Assembly (NCBI RefSeq): GCF_014197015.1
Contig: NZ_JACIET010000001.1
Span: 2,387,392-2,451,391, forward strand
Reading direction: 5' to 3'
Length of the DNA: 64,000 nucleotides
Source: Niveibacterium umoris
GTDB taxonomy: Bacteria; Pseudomonadota; Gammaproteobacteria; Burkholderiales; Rhodocyclaceae
The first letter of the stretch is position 1. Each line of letters starts with the position of its first letter. Under the pieces are notes generated by a model, which worked only from the letters and a program-made list of their open reading frames with translations, ran no database searches and was not told the DNA's origin. Shown in pieces: positions 26,878 through 35,854 of the stretch. A program made the position numbers and the translations under genes.

Positions 26878-29184
26878 GTGAATCGCTCACTGCGCAAACC
26901 CCGCATCGGGATATTGATCAACGAGATCGACGGTTTCTTCAATGTCCCGGTGATCGCCGGGTTTCGTGCCAAGGCGGAAGAGCACGGCCTCAAGCTCCTG
27001 TTCTTGCCCGTGCGAATCATCGATGCGGAATCCGCCTTCGAGCGCCAGTACAACCAGCTTCTGAACTTCGCCGATACCCCGCACATCGACGGTCTGGTGT
27101 CGGTCACATCGTCCTTCATGTCGGCAGGCAGCCATGACGCAACCCTCGCGGCGCTGGCGCGGTGTGCGCATATCCCGATGGTCAGCATCGGGTTGCGATT
27201 ACCTTGGGCGCCGACGATCGTGCCCGATAACGCTACCGGCTTCCGCGCGCTCATCAACCATCTGATAGCAGACCACGGCTACAACCGGATCGCGTTCATG
27301 CGGGGGCGAGAGAGCAACCCGGACGCCATCGCGCGATTTGAGGTATTCCAGGAATGCATGCACGCGGCAGGCTTGGCGATTGACGAGAGCCTCGTTGTCG
27401 ACGGGCAGTTCGATCACTACCACGGACGCATCGCAATGGAGACCCTGCTTGAGCGCCGCATCCCCTTCGATGCCCTGGTGGCGGCCAACGACGAAATGGC
27501 GCTTGCCTCCATGTCCGTGGCCGCAGAACGCGGCTTGCGCATCCCAGAAGACTTGGCCGTCGTCGGGTTTGACGACCTGCTCTCACTTCACCACAGCGGC
27601 CCGCCCTTGAGCACCGTGCGCCAGCCGATGCAGGAGCAGGCGGAACTGGCGATAGAGGTTCTGCTGGCCCGTCTGCGAGGCGAAACGGTGAGTGAAACCT
27701 ACACGGTTCCGACGCGCTTGGTTCTTCGCCAGACATGCGGCTGCCTTGGCGAGCGCAGCGCCCCGGCCGGAACATCGACCCTGGCGGTGTCGCGCGATGG
27801 CGAGACTGTCCCGATCGCCGACCTGTTGAACGCAGCCGCAGTGCAGGACGAACAACGATCGGCCTATCGCAACCACCTCGCCCGCCTGAACGCGACGCTC
27901 TTTGAAGACGACGCCAAAGCCTTCGAAGATTGCGTCAGTGAAGTCGCGGCGAACTGTCTGACGCAGTACGGCGATTTGAGCCCGTTGCAAGCGCTGCTGT
28001 TCGTGATGCACCGACGCCTGTTTGAGGAAGGCACGCTGTCGCGGCAGGAACTGCAACGCTTCGGGGAACGCCTGCAACACGGGCAGATACTGATTTCCAA
28101 TGCCTATGCGCTCGATCAGGTGCGGATCACCTTCGCCTCGAAATTCTCGGACACCCAGTTCATCGGCCAGTTGCGCGCGCGCGTATCCAGCTTTGAACTC
28201 GAACAAACGCTGAATCTGATTGAAGGTGCGATTGCGCGTCTGGGATTGCGCAGTTGCCATGTCGGCCTGTATGACTCGCCAGTGTCATTCGGAGATATCC
28301 GCCATAGCGAACCGCCCGCGAGTGCCCACCTGATCTTCTCGGTCGTGGATGGTGCCCGCCAGAACTCGGGCAGCGCCCCATCGTTCCCGGCTACACACCT
28401 GGTGCCGGGCGAGTTGTTTCACGGCAGCGATTTCGAGGTGATGGGCCTGTTTCCGGTGTGTCAGCTCAATCACCACTTCGGTTATCTAGCCTTGGACATC
28501 ACTTCGCCTCCGACCACACGGCTGGAGACCATCATTGAAGAGATATCCGCGACCTTGTGCGGTGCCTTGGTCGCAGCTGAGCTGGCGCGCGCGCGGGACC
28601 TGCTGCGCAACGATCTGGAAAACGCCTCGTTGAACAACAGGCGGCTCGCCGATCTTGCCGAACGCGACGAACTGACCGGGCTTTACAATCGCCGCGGTTT
28701 CTTCAACCAAGCCCGGTCCGTCATGACTTCAGACGAGGGGCGACCACTCATTGTCTTCTTCGCCGACCTCGACCGATTGAAGTACATCAACGACACCTTC
28801 GGCCACAAGGAAGGTGATTTCGCGATCCGCATGGCGGCACAGATTCTGGCCAAGGCATTTCGAACGGGCGACATCGTCAGCCGAATGGGCGGCGACGAGT
28901 TCGTCATCCTCGGGGTTGAGTGCCCGACGTTTGCAATGGAAAGAATCCGCAACCGCATCTACAAGATGTTCGACACCTTCAACGCATGCAGTGGCAAGCC
29001 CTATCCATTGGGATGCAGCATCGGTTTCTACGAAATACCCGAGAACGCGGCGACGCTGCTGGAAACCGTCATCAGCCAGGCCGACGCTTACCTCTACGAG
29101 GAAAAGGCTCGCCGCAAGGCGCTACGGGGCGCCGAAGCAGGCGAAACGCGCACGACAGATCGACGACACCCGCCGCACAGGTGA
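26878..29184 (+). CDS. cytosolic LacI-type sugar-binding domain fused to diguanylate cyclase
   Basis: The protein is 768 residues. Residues 8-280 are a periplasmic-binding-like fold of the LacI/GalR kind (PRIGILINEIDGFFNVPVIAGF, VPDNATGFRALINHL, FDALVAANDEMALASM, LAVVGFDDL, STVRQPMQEQAELAIEVLL). No helix-turn-helix precedes it and no signal peptide or TM segment is present. A C287-G-C289 motif ends this domain. About 300-590 is helical plus a probable GAF-like domain, followed by a coiled coil. The GGDEF domain carries intact GGDEF (671-675) and the I-site RTGD (662-665), so it should be an active, product-inhibited cyclase. GTG 26878 is preferred because the 35 residues encoded upstream are unconserved. 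It likely converts cytoplasmic sugar binding into c-di-GMP (inference). It is tail to tail with the kinase at 29221. Confidence 0.9.
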   Translation: MNRSLRKPRIGILINEIDGFFNVPVIAGFRAKAEEHGLKLLFLPVRIIDAESAFERQYNQLLNFADTPHIDGLVSVTSSFMSAGSHDATLAALARCAHIPMVSIGLRLPWAPTIVPDNATGFRALINHLIADHGYNRIAFMRGRESNPDAIARFEVFQECMHAAGLAIDESLVVDGQFDHYHGRIAMETLLERRIPFDALVAANDEMALASMSVAAERGLRIPEDLAVVGFDDLLSLHHSGPPLSTVRQPMQEQAELAIEVLLARLRGETVSETYTVPTRLVLRQTCGCLGERSAPAGTSTLAVSRDGETVPIADLLNAAAVQDEQRSAYRNHLARLNATLFEDDAKAFEDCVSEVAANCLTQYGDLSPLQALLFVMHRRLFEEGTLSRQELQRFGERLQHGQILISNAYALDQVRITFASKFSDTQFIGQLRARVSSFELEQTLNLIEGAIARLGLRSCHVGLYDSPVSFGDIRHSEPPASAHLIFSVVDGARQNSGSAPSFPATHLVPGELFHGSDFEVMGLFPVCQLNHHFGYLALDITSPPTTRLETIIEEISATLCGALVAAELARARDLLRNDLENASLNNRRLADLAERDELTGLYNRRGFFNQARSVMTSDEGRPLIVFFADLDRLKYINDTFGHKEGDFAIRMAAQILAKAFRTGDIVSRMGGDEFVILGVECPTFAMERIRNRIYKMFDTFNACSGKPYPLGCSIGFYEIPENAATLLETVISQADAYLYEEKARRKALRGAEAGETRTTDRRHPPHR

Positions 29185-29220
29185 GTCCAGCGCCACACAA
29201 GCCTTCACCCCTGCCGGGCG

Positions 29221-31650
29221 TCAGCTGCACGAGCCGTGTTTGACCGGGAAGCGAATCTCGAATGCGGTGCCACCACCGGGGTTAGGGAGGCACTCGACGA
29301 TGCCACCCAAACCCTCGGCGACCAGATTGCTGACGATGGATAAGCCCAAGCCTACATTCCCCGTCATCCGCCGCGTCGTAAAGAACGGGTCGAATACCCG
29401 TCCGCGCATATCGGCCGAAATCCCGGCGCCATTGTCTGCAACCCGAATCCGTGCCGTCGACGCGCCGTCCAACAGCTCTGCCGAGATGACGATGCGCGGC
29501 TCGGTCTGCATGCCCGGCGGAAAGGCGTGATCCAGCGCGTTCTGAACAAGGTCGGTAACGATTTCCTGAACGACGGAAACGTGTGCGCGCATCCACATGG
29601 GACGTACCGCTTCGATCCTGGCGTGGATGAATCTGGCATCCAGTTCGACCTTGAAGAACTGCAGTACCGCAGCAAGTTCCCCCACCAGATCGAATTCAAC
29701 CCTTTGATCACCATACTGGGTAATGGACACCTTCTTGAAGGTCTCCACCAGTTTCGCGACGCGGTTCAGATTGCGATCAAGATGCTCAAGCGCCTCCTTG
29801 CTCGTCGAAAGGAAGTCCAGGACAGCTCTCCGCGTCAATTGACTTGTCTGGTATTTGTCTTCCAAGCCGAGCAGTTCCGAACGTAATACCGAAGCAACGG
29901 TCACGCTGACACCGAGCGGTGTGTTGATCTCGTGGGCGACCCCGCGGACCAGCGTGGCAATGGTGCGGGATCGCTCCGCCACGGCGGTTGTGCGACCCCA
30001 CTCGGCGAGATGCTTGCGGACAGCGCGACCAAGCTCACTCTCCCGCTCGCAAACCAAAGCAAGCGCGGCCTGCAATTGCACCAGCATGCCCTCCTGCCCG
30101 GGGTGCAACTCGATGGCCAACAGCCCATGCCAGGTAGAGCGGGACGCTACCGGCAAAACGAGCAATGTCGATTCTTCGAGTAAGTCAAACCATGCATCGG
30201 GTGCAATCAACGCGGCATCGAAGGGCGTGGGATCGACACCGGACGCCCTTTGTGGGTACATGGCCGCCGGCGCAAACTGCGTATCGGAGTTCACGCCACC
30301 CTCGATCCCCAAGGCGGCCTCGCTCACATCAATCTGCGAGAAACCCGCGTGGCCGGCCTGTGCAGCCAGCCCGACAAGGTTCGGGAACACGGACAGGCAA
30401 TACTTGCCGACTCCCAACGAAGGAAGATGCTTCGCCATGAATCCGGGCAGCGAAGACAGGCTTGACACTCGCAGCGCATCCAGCACTGCGGACCAATCCG
30501 ATCCGGGGTGCACCGGCGCAGCCCGATGCGGCGACTTCGATTCGCTGACCGTGCGGTAGAACAGTTCACTGCGTACCGCGTGCAGTTGCTCTGGACGCAA
30601 ACGCGCAAGCGAACCCATCTGGTCCCCAGCGTCGGCTTCCATTGCGGACCAGATGTCAAAAGCACGGTCCGCCGCATCCTCGCCCGAGCCGATGAGTTCG
30701 CTCACCGCATTGGCAAACGACTCGGGCTTGTTCGCCGCGTCAATCAAGCTGCTGCGCAAGGCCGGATCGACTGACCAGGATGTCCGACAGCAGCCGCACG
30801 AAGCGCGTATCTGCATCGTGCTCGGCAGCGTCGTCACAGGTGCCGGCTTGCCCCCCCGCCACATGTCTGCAAGCAGGTCAATTGCCGTCTCGGCTTGGGC
30901 ACGAATGGGCTGCAGGACGGAACTCAGCGGCGGATCGGCGTACCGGTTGCCCGGATCACCGTCGAAGCCGACCACGGCCACATCCTCCGGCACGCGAATG
31001 CCCGCCGCACCCAGTACAGCCACGATCTGGGTTGCCATCAAGTCGCTGGCGGCGACCACCGCGTCGAACTTACGCCCTGTCCGCCAAGCCTCCACCAGAT
31101 GATGCGGCTCATGAACCGAAACGAAGTTCCCGGCGAGCACCAGTTCCGGGTCAGGCTCGATGCCGTGAGCACGCAGGGTCTGTAGCCAGGCTGCATATCG
31201 GATCGAACCGTCTTCGGAATTGGATGGACCGCAGATGAACGCCTGGCGGCGATGACCGTGATGAAGGATGAGATGCTCGACCAACTCTCGCATTCCGGTC
31301 GCATTGTCCACAAGCACCGACGGCACCCCAGGGAGCGTTTCCGCGATCGACACCATGGGGATCCGGCCAAAGTCTCGCGGGTGCTCAGAGAAGGCGTGGC
31401 CGCCATTGAAGTACTTGAGGCCCGGGTTGAGCACCAAGCCGTCGATACGGCGCTCGTCGATCAGGCGAAAAAGCGCGGACTGCACCCTTACAGAAACATA
31501 ATCACTAACGTCTTGCGGGCCGGTGAATACCATCAGATCGAAGCCCCGGCGTCGGCAGTGCGCAACTGCACAGCGCCAGAGGCGGTTCGTATAGTGGCCT
31601 TCCCAACCGAGATGATTGATGAGAAAACCAATGCGCTTGCGTCCAGCCAT
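29221..31650 (-). CDS. cytosolic LacI-type sugar-binding domain fused to histidine kinase
   Basis: The protein is 809 residues. Residues 4-285 form a LacI/GalR-like binding fold (KRIGFLINHLGWEGHYTNRLW, VDNATGMRELVEHLILHHGH, FDAVVAASDLMATQIV, VAVVGFDGDP, SSVLQPIRAQAETAIDLL) ending in a Cys-Gly-Cys-Cys motif. A helical segment, a probable GAF-like domain and a coiled coil follow. The kinase has HisKA with GVAHEINTPLG (H573) and HATPase_c with an N-box-like LVQNALDHAF, DNGAGIS, DPFFTT and GLGLSIVSNL. There is no helix-turn-helix, signal peptide or TM segment. ATG 31650 gives MAGRKRIGF, directly at the first beta strand; the frame is open to 31758. No response regulator is nearby. It should sense a cytoplasmic sugar and signal by phosphotransfer (inference). 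Confidence 0.9.
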   Translation of the reverse strand: MAGRKRIGFLINHLGWEGHYTNRLWRCAVAHCRRRGFDLMVFTGPQDVSDYVSVRVQSALFRLIDERRIDGLVLNPGLKYFNGGHAFSEHPRDFGRIPMVSIAETLPGVPSVLVDNATGMRELVEHLILHHGHRRQAFICGPSNSEDGSIRYAAWLQTLRAHGIEPDPELVLAGNFVSVHEPHHLVEAWRTGRKFDAVVAASDLMATQIVAVLGAAGIRVPEDVAVVGFDGDPGNRYADPPLSSVLQPIRAQAETAIDLLADMWRGGKPAPVTTLPSTMQIRASCGCCRTSWSVDPALRSSLIDAANKPESFANAVSELIGSGEDAADRAFDIWSAMEADAGDQMGSLARLRPEQLHAVRSELFYRTVSESKSPHRAAPVHPGSDWSAVLDALRVSSLSSLPGFMAKHLPSLGVGKYCLSVFPNLVGLAAQAGHAGFSQIDVSEAALGIEGGVNSDTQFAPAAMYPQRASGVDPTPFDAALIAPDAWFDLLEESTLLVLPVASRSTWHGLLAIELHPGQEGMLVQLQAALALVCERESELGRAVRKHLAEWGRTTAVAERSRTIATLVRGVAHEINTPLGVSVTVASVLRSELLGLEDKYQTSQLTRRAVLDFLSTSKEALEHLDRNLNRVAKLVETFKKVSITQYGDQRVEFDLVGELAAVLQFFKVELDARFIHARIEAVRPMWMRAHVSVVQEIVTDLVQNALDHAFPPGMQTEPRIVISAELLDGASTARIRVADNGAGISADMRGRVFDPFFTTRRMTGNVGLGLSIVSNLVAEGLGGIVECLPNPGGGTAFEIRFPVKHGSCS

Positions 31651-32040
31651 TTCTTGCCCCACTACAAACCACGCTGATTCAAACTGCGCGCGGGTCGTGC
31701 CGGCCGATTCCAGCCCACACGCTTGCCTAGCATCAGCGGCGAAACATCCCCAGGGCATCAGCCAGATGGCGATTTGCGCGTACGAGGCGCATCAGCCGCA
31801 ACGTTCCTTGGTCGCAAACCAACGCACACATGCGCGCGTAGGCCATGCGCTCAAGCAAATGCGCGTAACGCAAAAGCGCCATTCACGGCAAACCGCATGG
31901 CACGCCAAAGCGTTCGGGGTAGAGCCGTTCCGTCCGGATTGCCGGCCCGGCCTGCTGCACCCCTCTCATGCCCCGAAGGAAATGAGCCACCCGCCATGCA
32001 TGCAAAGCGCACATTGACGGGTGGCTACCAACTGCTCAGA
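31651..32040. other. intergenic region upstream of LacI-fold kinase
   Basis: 390 bases with no convincing gene. It carries the stem-loop 31985-32026 near the end of the next minus-strand gene. The promoter of the kinase must lie in this interval, but no clear -35/-10 pair was picked out. Confidence 0.4.
31985..32026 (-). terminator. stem-loop after glucan-binding lipoprotein gene
   Basis: AGCCACCCG (31985-31993) and CGGGTGGCT (32018-32026) are perfect 9-bp arms around 24 bases, starting 14 bases past the stop at 32041 on the minus strand. The following minus-strand sequence has only a weak T-rich stretch. Confidence 0.45.
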
Positions 32041-33624
32041 TCAATTGAACGAAATCGGGCCGATGTTCAGGCCGTTCGGGTAGTTACCGCTTCCGTCACC
32101 ACCGGCGGTGTACTGCAGGTTGCTGCCGAGCACCTGGATGTGCACCTCGGCAACGCCAGCGGCCAGCGCCTGTGCAGCGGTGGTGTACGTACATGCCGTC
32201 TTCAAGGTGAAACCGCTCAACGGCAAGGTGTAGCTCTGCACACCAATCGCAGAAGGCGCAATCGCGCCCTCGAGCTCAGGCGTACATCCGTTGGCTGCGC
32301 CGCCTTTGAGAATCACGGTGAAGGTCGGGTGAGCATTGATGAGTTGGTCGTTGCCCCAGACGGCGACCTTCAGATTGGCGTAGCTCGCCACGTTCGCCAC
32401 GCCGTTACCGGGCGCCTTGACGAAGGCCCCGAACCCCCAGGGTTTGGCCGCTACGTTGACGCCATAGCCGAAGTAGAAGCTGGGTGTCGCGTCACCGGCA
32501 GCCAGGCCGCTCCACCAGTCTTGCGTTGTGACCCCGGTATCGATGTAACGCCCCGCATCGCCGCCTTCGACTGATTTCCATGGTGTCGGTTTGTCGGTGT
32601 AGTTGCTCGCATAGACGCCGTTGGCCAGCGTGACCAGGCCGCTGCCGGAACCGCCGCCCGAACCGCCGCCACCCGCTGCGGCGGCGGGATAGTTCAGCTC
32701 GTCGAAGTAATACGCCTTGTCTGCGCTCACCGACGCCATGAACGCCGGGAAGATGCTGATCGTGTTGTACGTCTTCGTGAAGTCATACGGCACACCATTG
32801 GTGGGCGTGGTGTAGTCGAACGTGAGCGTCTCCCAGGCATTGACCTTGGTCGTCTTGGCCTGGGCCTCCATGCCTCCCGCGCCCGGCCCGGTTTCCACCT
32901 TGAGCATGATCGTGTCGCCCGCTGCCGGGGAGTAGACCCGCAAGGTAACCGTCTTGTTCGTCGCGCTGAAGCCGATCGGCGCTACCGACTTGGTGGCTGC
33001 ATCGGTATAGACCGTTGCCCCCGCCCAGGGTTGTCCCGCTGCGACCTTGACCAGCTTTGCCACCTTGTTGGTGGCATCGACCGGGTCATTTTCCACCGTC
33101 GCGGAACCGAGCCCCTCGAATGCGTTGAGACCGACGTTGGCGCCCTCGAAACCAACACAGGGCGCAGCGGTGCACTTGCCGGTGTTGCCGCTTTCCACGG
33201 CAACCGGAATGCTGAAATCCTGCGAGACCGCGGCAGCTGCGGTGTTCGCGTTGCTGGCCAGGTCGACGAACTTGCCGGCGGCTACGCCGACGTTGATCGT
33301 GCCGGCAGAAGCACTCGCCGGCGTAACGACCAGGGTGGCGGACGTGCCGCTCACGCGGGTGAAGGCGCCGACAGATCCACCGGTGACCACGATATCGTCA
33401 GCGGTGAAGCTCGTCCCCACATCTTCGCTGAAGGTGAATGTGAAGGTAACGTCCCCCTTCGCCACCTGTCCCGATGCGCTGCTGCTGATCGTCACCGAAG
33501 GTGGGGTCGTATCCTTTGCCGCTGTCGTCACGGCGGGACTATCGCTGCCGCCGCATCCGGTGAGTATCGCTGACAGGGCAAGGCTCAGCGCAGAAAGCGC
33601 AAATCGCTTGTGATTCAGGTTCAT
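32041..33624 (-). CDS. multidomain carbohydrate-binding lipoprotein
   Basis: This 527-residue protein has a lipoprotein signal peptide ending LTGC-GG. The region of about 38-140 is a bacterial Ig-like domain (PPSVTISSSASG, VTFTFTFSEDVGTSFTADDI). A jelly-roll-like domain follows at about 150-310 (CVGFEGANVGLNAFEG, NKTVTLRVYSPAAGDTIMLK, AYYFDELNY), similar in layout to CBM4/9-type modules. A Gly/Ser linker near 320 leads to a C-terminal beta domain. No catalytic motif is seen. The start ATG has GGAG seven bases upstream. It is divergent from the GH17 gene, so it likely captures beta-1,3-glucan at the outer membrane (inference). Confidence 0.75.
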   Translation of the reverse strand: MNLNHKRFALSALSLALSAILTGCGGSDSPAVTTAAKDTTPPSVTISSSASGQVAKGDVTFTFTFSEDVGTSFTADDIVVTGGSVGAFTRVSGTSATLVVTPASASAGTINVGVAAGKFVDLASNANTAAAAVSQDFSIPVAVESGNTGKCTAAPCVGFEGANVGLNAFEGLGSATVENDPVDATNKVAKLVKVAAGQPWAGATVYTDAATKSVAPIGFSATNKTVTLRVYSPAAGDTIMLKVETGPGAGGMEAQAKTTKVNAWETLTFDYTTPTNGVPYDFTKTYNTISIFPAFMASVSADKAYYFDELNYPAAAAGGGGSGGGSGSGLVTLANGVYASNYTDKPTPWKSVEGGDAGRYIDTGVTTQDWWSGLAAGDATPSFYFGYGVNVAAKPWGFGAFVKAPGNGVANVASYANLKVAVWGNDQLINAHPTFTVILKGGAANGCTPELEGAIAPSAIGVQSYTLPLSGFTLKTACTYTTAAQALAAGVAEVHIQVLGSNLQYTAGGDGSGNYPNGLNIGPISFN

Positions 33625-34047
33625 CGCTTGTCTCCAAACACGCAGTGATGTGGTCTAGTTGTTTTCCGGGTGGTGGTGTCCGGCGACCGCAGGTTTCGCT
33701 GCGATCTGTCGGCACCTGAGCGTTTGATTGCCCGGCGGCCATACTAGGTTGGCGACAACATGCGGCTCCATGACCCGGATTGCGCATTTCCGGCAGCGAG
33801 TCCGTCGATGCGAGGCGCCCTGCCAGGCAGCCTGCCGTCACCCATACCGCCGCTCGACACCGCGACGCCGCGATGTTGCGAACCACCGGCCGTTCCGCCT
33901 GCCCGCGGGACCGCCACAACAGGCCCGCCGATTAGCAATCCGGGTCATGGCTTGCGCCCACCGGCGCCCCTAACCTCAAGCTCAAGTCGCAAATCAATGT
34001 GCGGCCACGGCGCAATTGCGCGAGATTGAAGCGAGAAGGAGACAAAG
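33625..34047. other. divergent intergenic region, lipoprotein / GH17
   Basis: 423 bases without a convincing gene. No TGAAAGCGCTTTCA-like site was found. A different perfect palindrome occurs at 34010-34021, close to the GH17 start. Confidence 0.5.
34010..34021. promoter_or_regulatory. 12-bp palindrome upstream of GH17 gene
   Basis: GCGCAATTGCGC is a perfect palindrome, 26 bases before the GTG start at 34048 and 14 bases before the AAGGAG ribosome site. It could be an operator for a second regulator such as the LacI protein at 36911. Confidence 0.4.
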
Positions 34048-35781
34048 GTGTTTGCGTTCGACCACAAAAGAAGAAGTTTGATTGGCATGCTCGCCGTGAC
34101 GGCCAGCATGCTGCTGACGGCATGCGGCGGAAACGGCTGGACCGAGACCCCGAGACCACCCGCGCCATGCTGCGCATCGCAACTGCGTCCGCTGAGTGCT
34201 GAATTCAGCACGCGCAAGGCGGTGTCGTACTCGGGCTATCGCGGCGCCGACCGTTCGACCGTGCCGAGTTCGGCCGACATCCTGCAAGACCTGCAACTGC
34301 TGGTGCAGGGCAATTTCCGCCTGATCCGGCTGTTCGACAGTTCGGACGAGCACGCACTCAAGACCTTGCAGGTCATCAAGGACAACAACCTCGACATCAA
34401 GGTGCAGCTGGGCATCTGGATCAGTGGCCCGAAGGCGACGCAGGACGCCGCCAACCAGGCCGAAATCGAGCGCGGCGTTGCGCTTGCCAACACGTACAAG
34501 GACATCGTGCTGGGCGTGAGCGTCGGCAACGAGACGATGGTCGACTGGTCAGGCCTGCAGGTGCCGCCCGCCGACATGGCCGCCTACATCTCGGCGGTGC
34601 GTGCGCGCATCACACAGCCGGTGACGACCGACGACAACTGGGCTTTCTTCGCCAATGACCAGAAGAAGTACGACACCGACAAGGTGCTGAGCGTCGTCGA
34701 CTATGTCTCGATGCACACCTATCCGCTCGCCGACACGCCGTGGGGCCTGTGGGACTGGCAACAGGCCAGCGTGCCCGCAGATCAGCGCGCAGCAGCGATG
34801 ATGGATGCGGCGCTGGCGAAGGCAAAGAAGGACTATGACGCCGTCGCGACCTATGTGGCGAGCAAACAGCCCAGCATGCCGATCGTGATCGGCGAAACCG
34901 GCTGGAAGAGTGCAACGACCGGAAACGAAACGCAGCGCGCCCATCCGGTAAACCAGAAGATGTACTTCGACCGCATGGCGACCTGGACAAATGGCCCGAA
35001 GGCGATCTTCACCTTCGAGGCGTTCGATGAACCCTGGAAGGGCGGCGACGACGGCTGGGGCTTGTTCGACGTGAATCGCCTCGCCAAGTATGTGATCTAC
35101 GACCTGTATCCGGCGAACCAGCGCGAGACCGCCAGCTACACCCTGGCAGATGCGGTGCACTTCATCGCGGCCGCTTCCAACCCGCGCATCACGGCAAACA
35201 CCTACACGCTGTTTGCCGACACGGTGCCCAACGGTGCAGCCGTCCCGGCCGGCCCCAATACACCGCTCACCGTCTGGCAGGCCTGGGACAACCCGGCCAC
35301 CGCAGTGGGCGCGCTGGTCTCCGCCGGTGCAGCAGAGGGCAGCACCGCGCTTGAGATCACGCCGGTACCGAAGAGCTGGGGCTGGGGCTTCTTCCTGCAA
35401 CTCTCCAACCCGGACGATCTGACCAACTTCAACTCGGCGACCGGCACGCTCAACTTCAGCATCAAGACGACCTACGCCGGCAAGCTGGAAGTCGGTTTCT
35501 TCACTGGCAGCACCACCGCCAACACCGGCGTCGACGTCTATCTCGCGATCGCACCGGGTCAGTACGGCTACGTGAATGATGGCGCCTGGCACACGGTATC
35601 GGTGCCGGTCAGCGCTATCGCGGCGAAGGCTGCACCGGCATTTGGCCAGCCGACCAGCGCAACGCTCGACATGACCAAGGTGTCCAATGGCTTCGTGATT
35701 GCGGACCGTTACGCGGTGACCGGCAACGCCGGCGGGTCGACCACCAAGGTGCAGGTCGACAACATCTACTGGTCGAAGTAA
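34048..35781 (+). CDS. GH17 family beta-1,3-glucanase lipoprotein with C-terminal beta domain
   Basis: This 577-residue protein starts at GTG 34048, with AAGGAG 7-8 bases upstream. The lipoprotein signal peptide ends LLTAC-GG. Residues 50-380 fit a GH17 TIM barrel: YSGYRGADRS, FRLIRLFDSSDEHALK, VGNE with E162 as acid/base and VIGETGW with E283 as nucleophile. Residues 390-577 form a beta-rich module, probably carbohydrate-binding (KSWGWGFFLQLSN, LNFSIKTTYAGKLEVGF, VQVDNIYW). It should cleave beta-1,3-glucan at the cell surface or in the periplasm. Bacterial GH17 enzymes can also act as transglycosylases, so that alternative remains. A T-tailed hairpin follows. Confidence 0.88.
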   Translation: MFAFDHKRRSLIGMLAVTASMLLTACGGNGWTETPRPPAPCCASQLRPLSAEFSTRKAVSYSGYRGADRSTVPSSADILQDLQLLVQGNFRLIRLFDSSDEHALKTLQVIKDNNLDIKVQLGIWISGPKATQDAANQAEIERGVALANTYKDIVLGVSVGNETMVDWSGLQVPPADMAAYISAVRARITQPVTTDDNWAFFANDQKKYDTDKVLSVVDYVSMHTYPLADTPWGLWDWQQASVPADQRAAAMMDAALAKAKKDYDAVATYVASKQPSMPIVIGETGWKSATTGNETQRAHPVNQKMYFDRMATWTNGPKAIFTFEAFDEPWKGGDDGWGLFDVNRLAKYVIYDLYPANQRETASYTLADAVHFIAAASNPRITANTYTLFADTVPNGAAVPAGPNTPLTVWQAWDNPATAVGALVSAGAAEGSTALEITPVPKSWGWGFFLQLSNPDDLTNFNSATGTLNFSIKTTYAGKLEVGFFTGSTTANTGVDVYLAIAPGQYGYVNDGAWHTVSVPVSAIAAKAAPAFGQPTSATLDMTKVSNGFVIADRYAVTGNAGGSTTKVQVDNIYWSK

Positions 35782-35821
35782 GCCAACGCAATGTCGCGCA
35801 GCGCCTATGCGCGCCGCAGAG

Positions 35822-35854
35822 TCCCCCGCACCGCACCAGCGGGCGGGGGATTTT
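35822..35854 (+). terminator. intrinsic terminator after GH17 gene
   Basis: 8-bp arms TCCCCCGC (35822-35829) and GCGGGGGA (35843-35850) with a 13-base loop are followed directly by TTTT. It ends at the stop codon of the opposing AraC gene. Confidence 0.7.

Noticed and set aside
31869-31884. Operator-like AAAAGCGCCATTCA
   Set aside because: Too many mismatches to the TGAAAGCGCTTTCA consensus and not symmetric.
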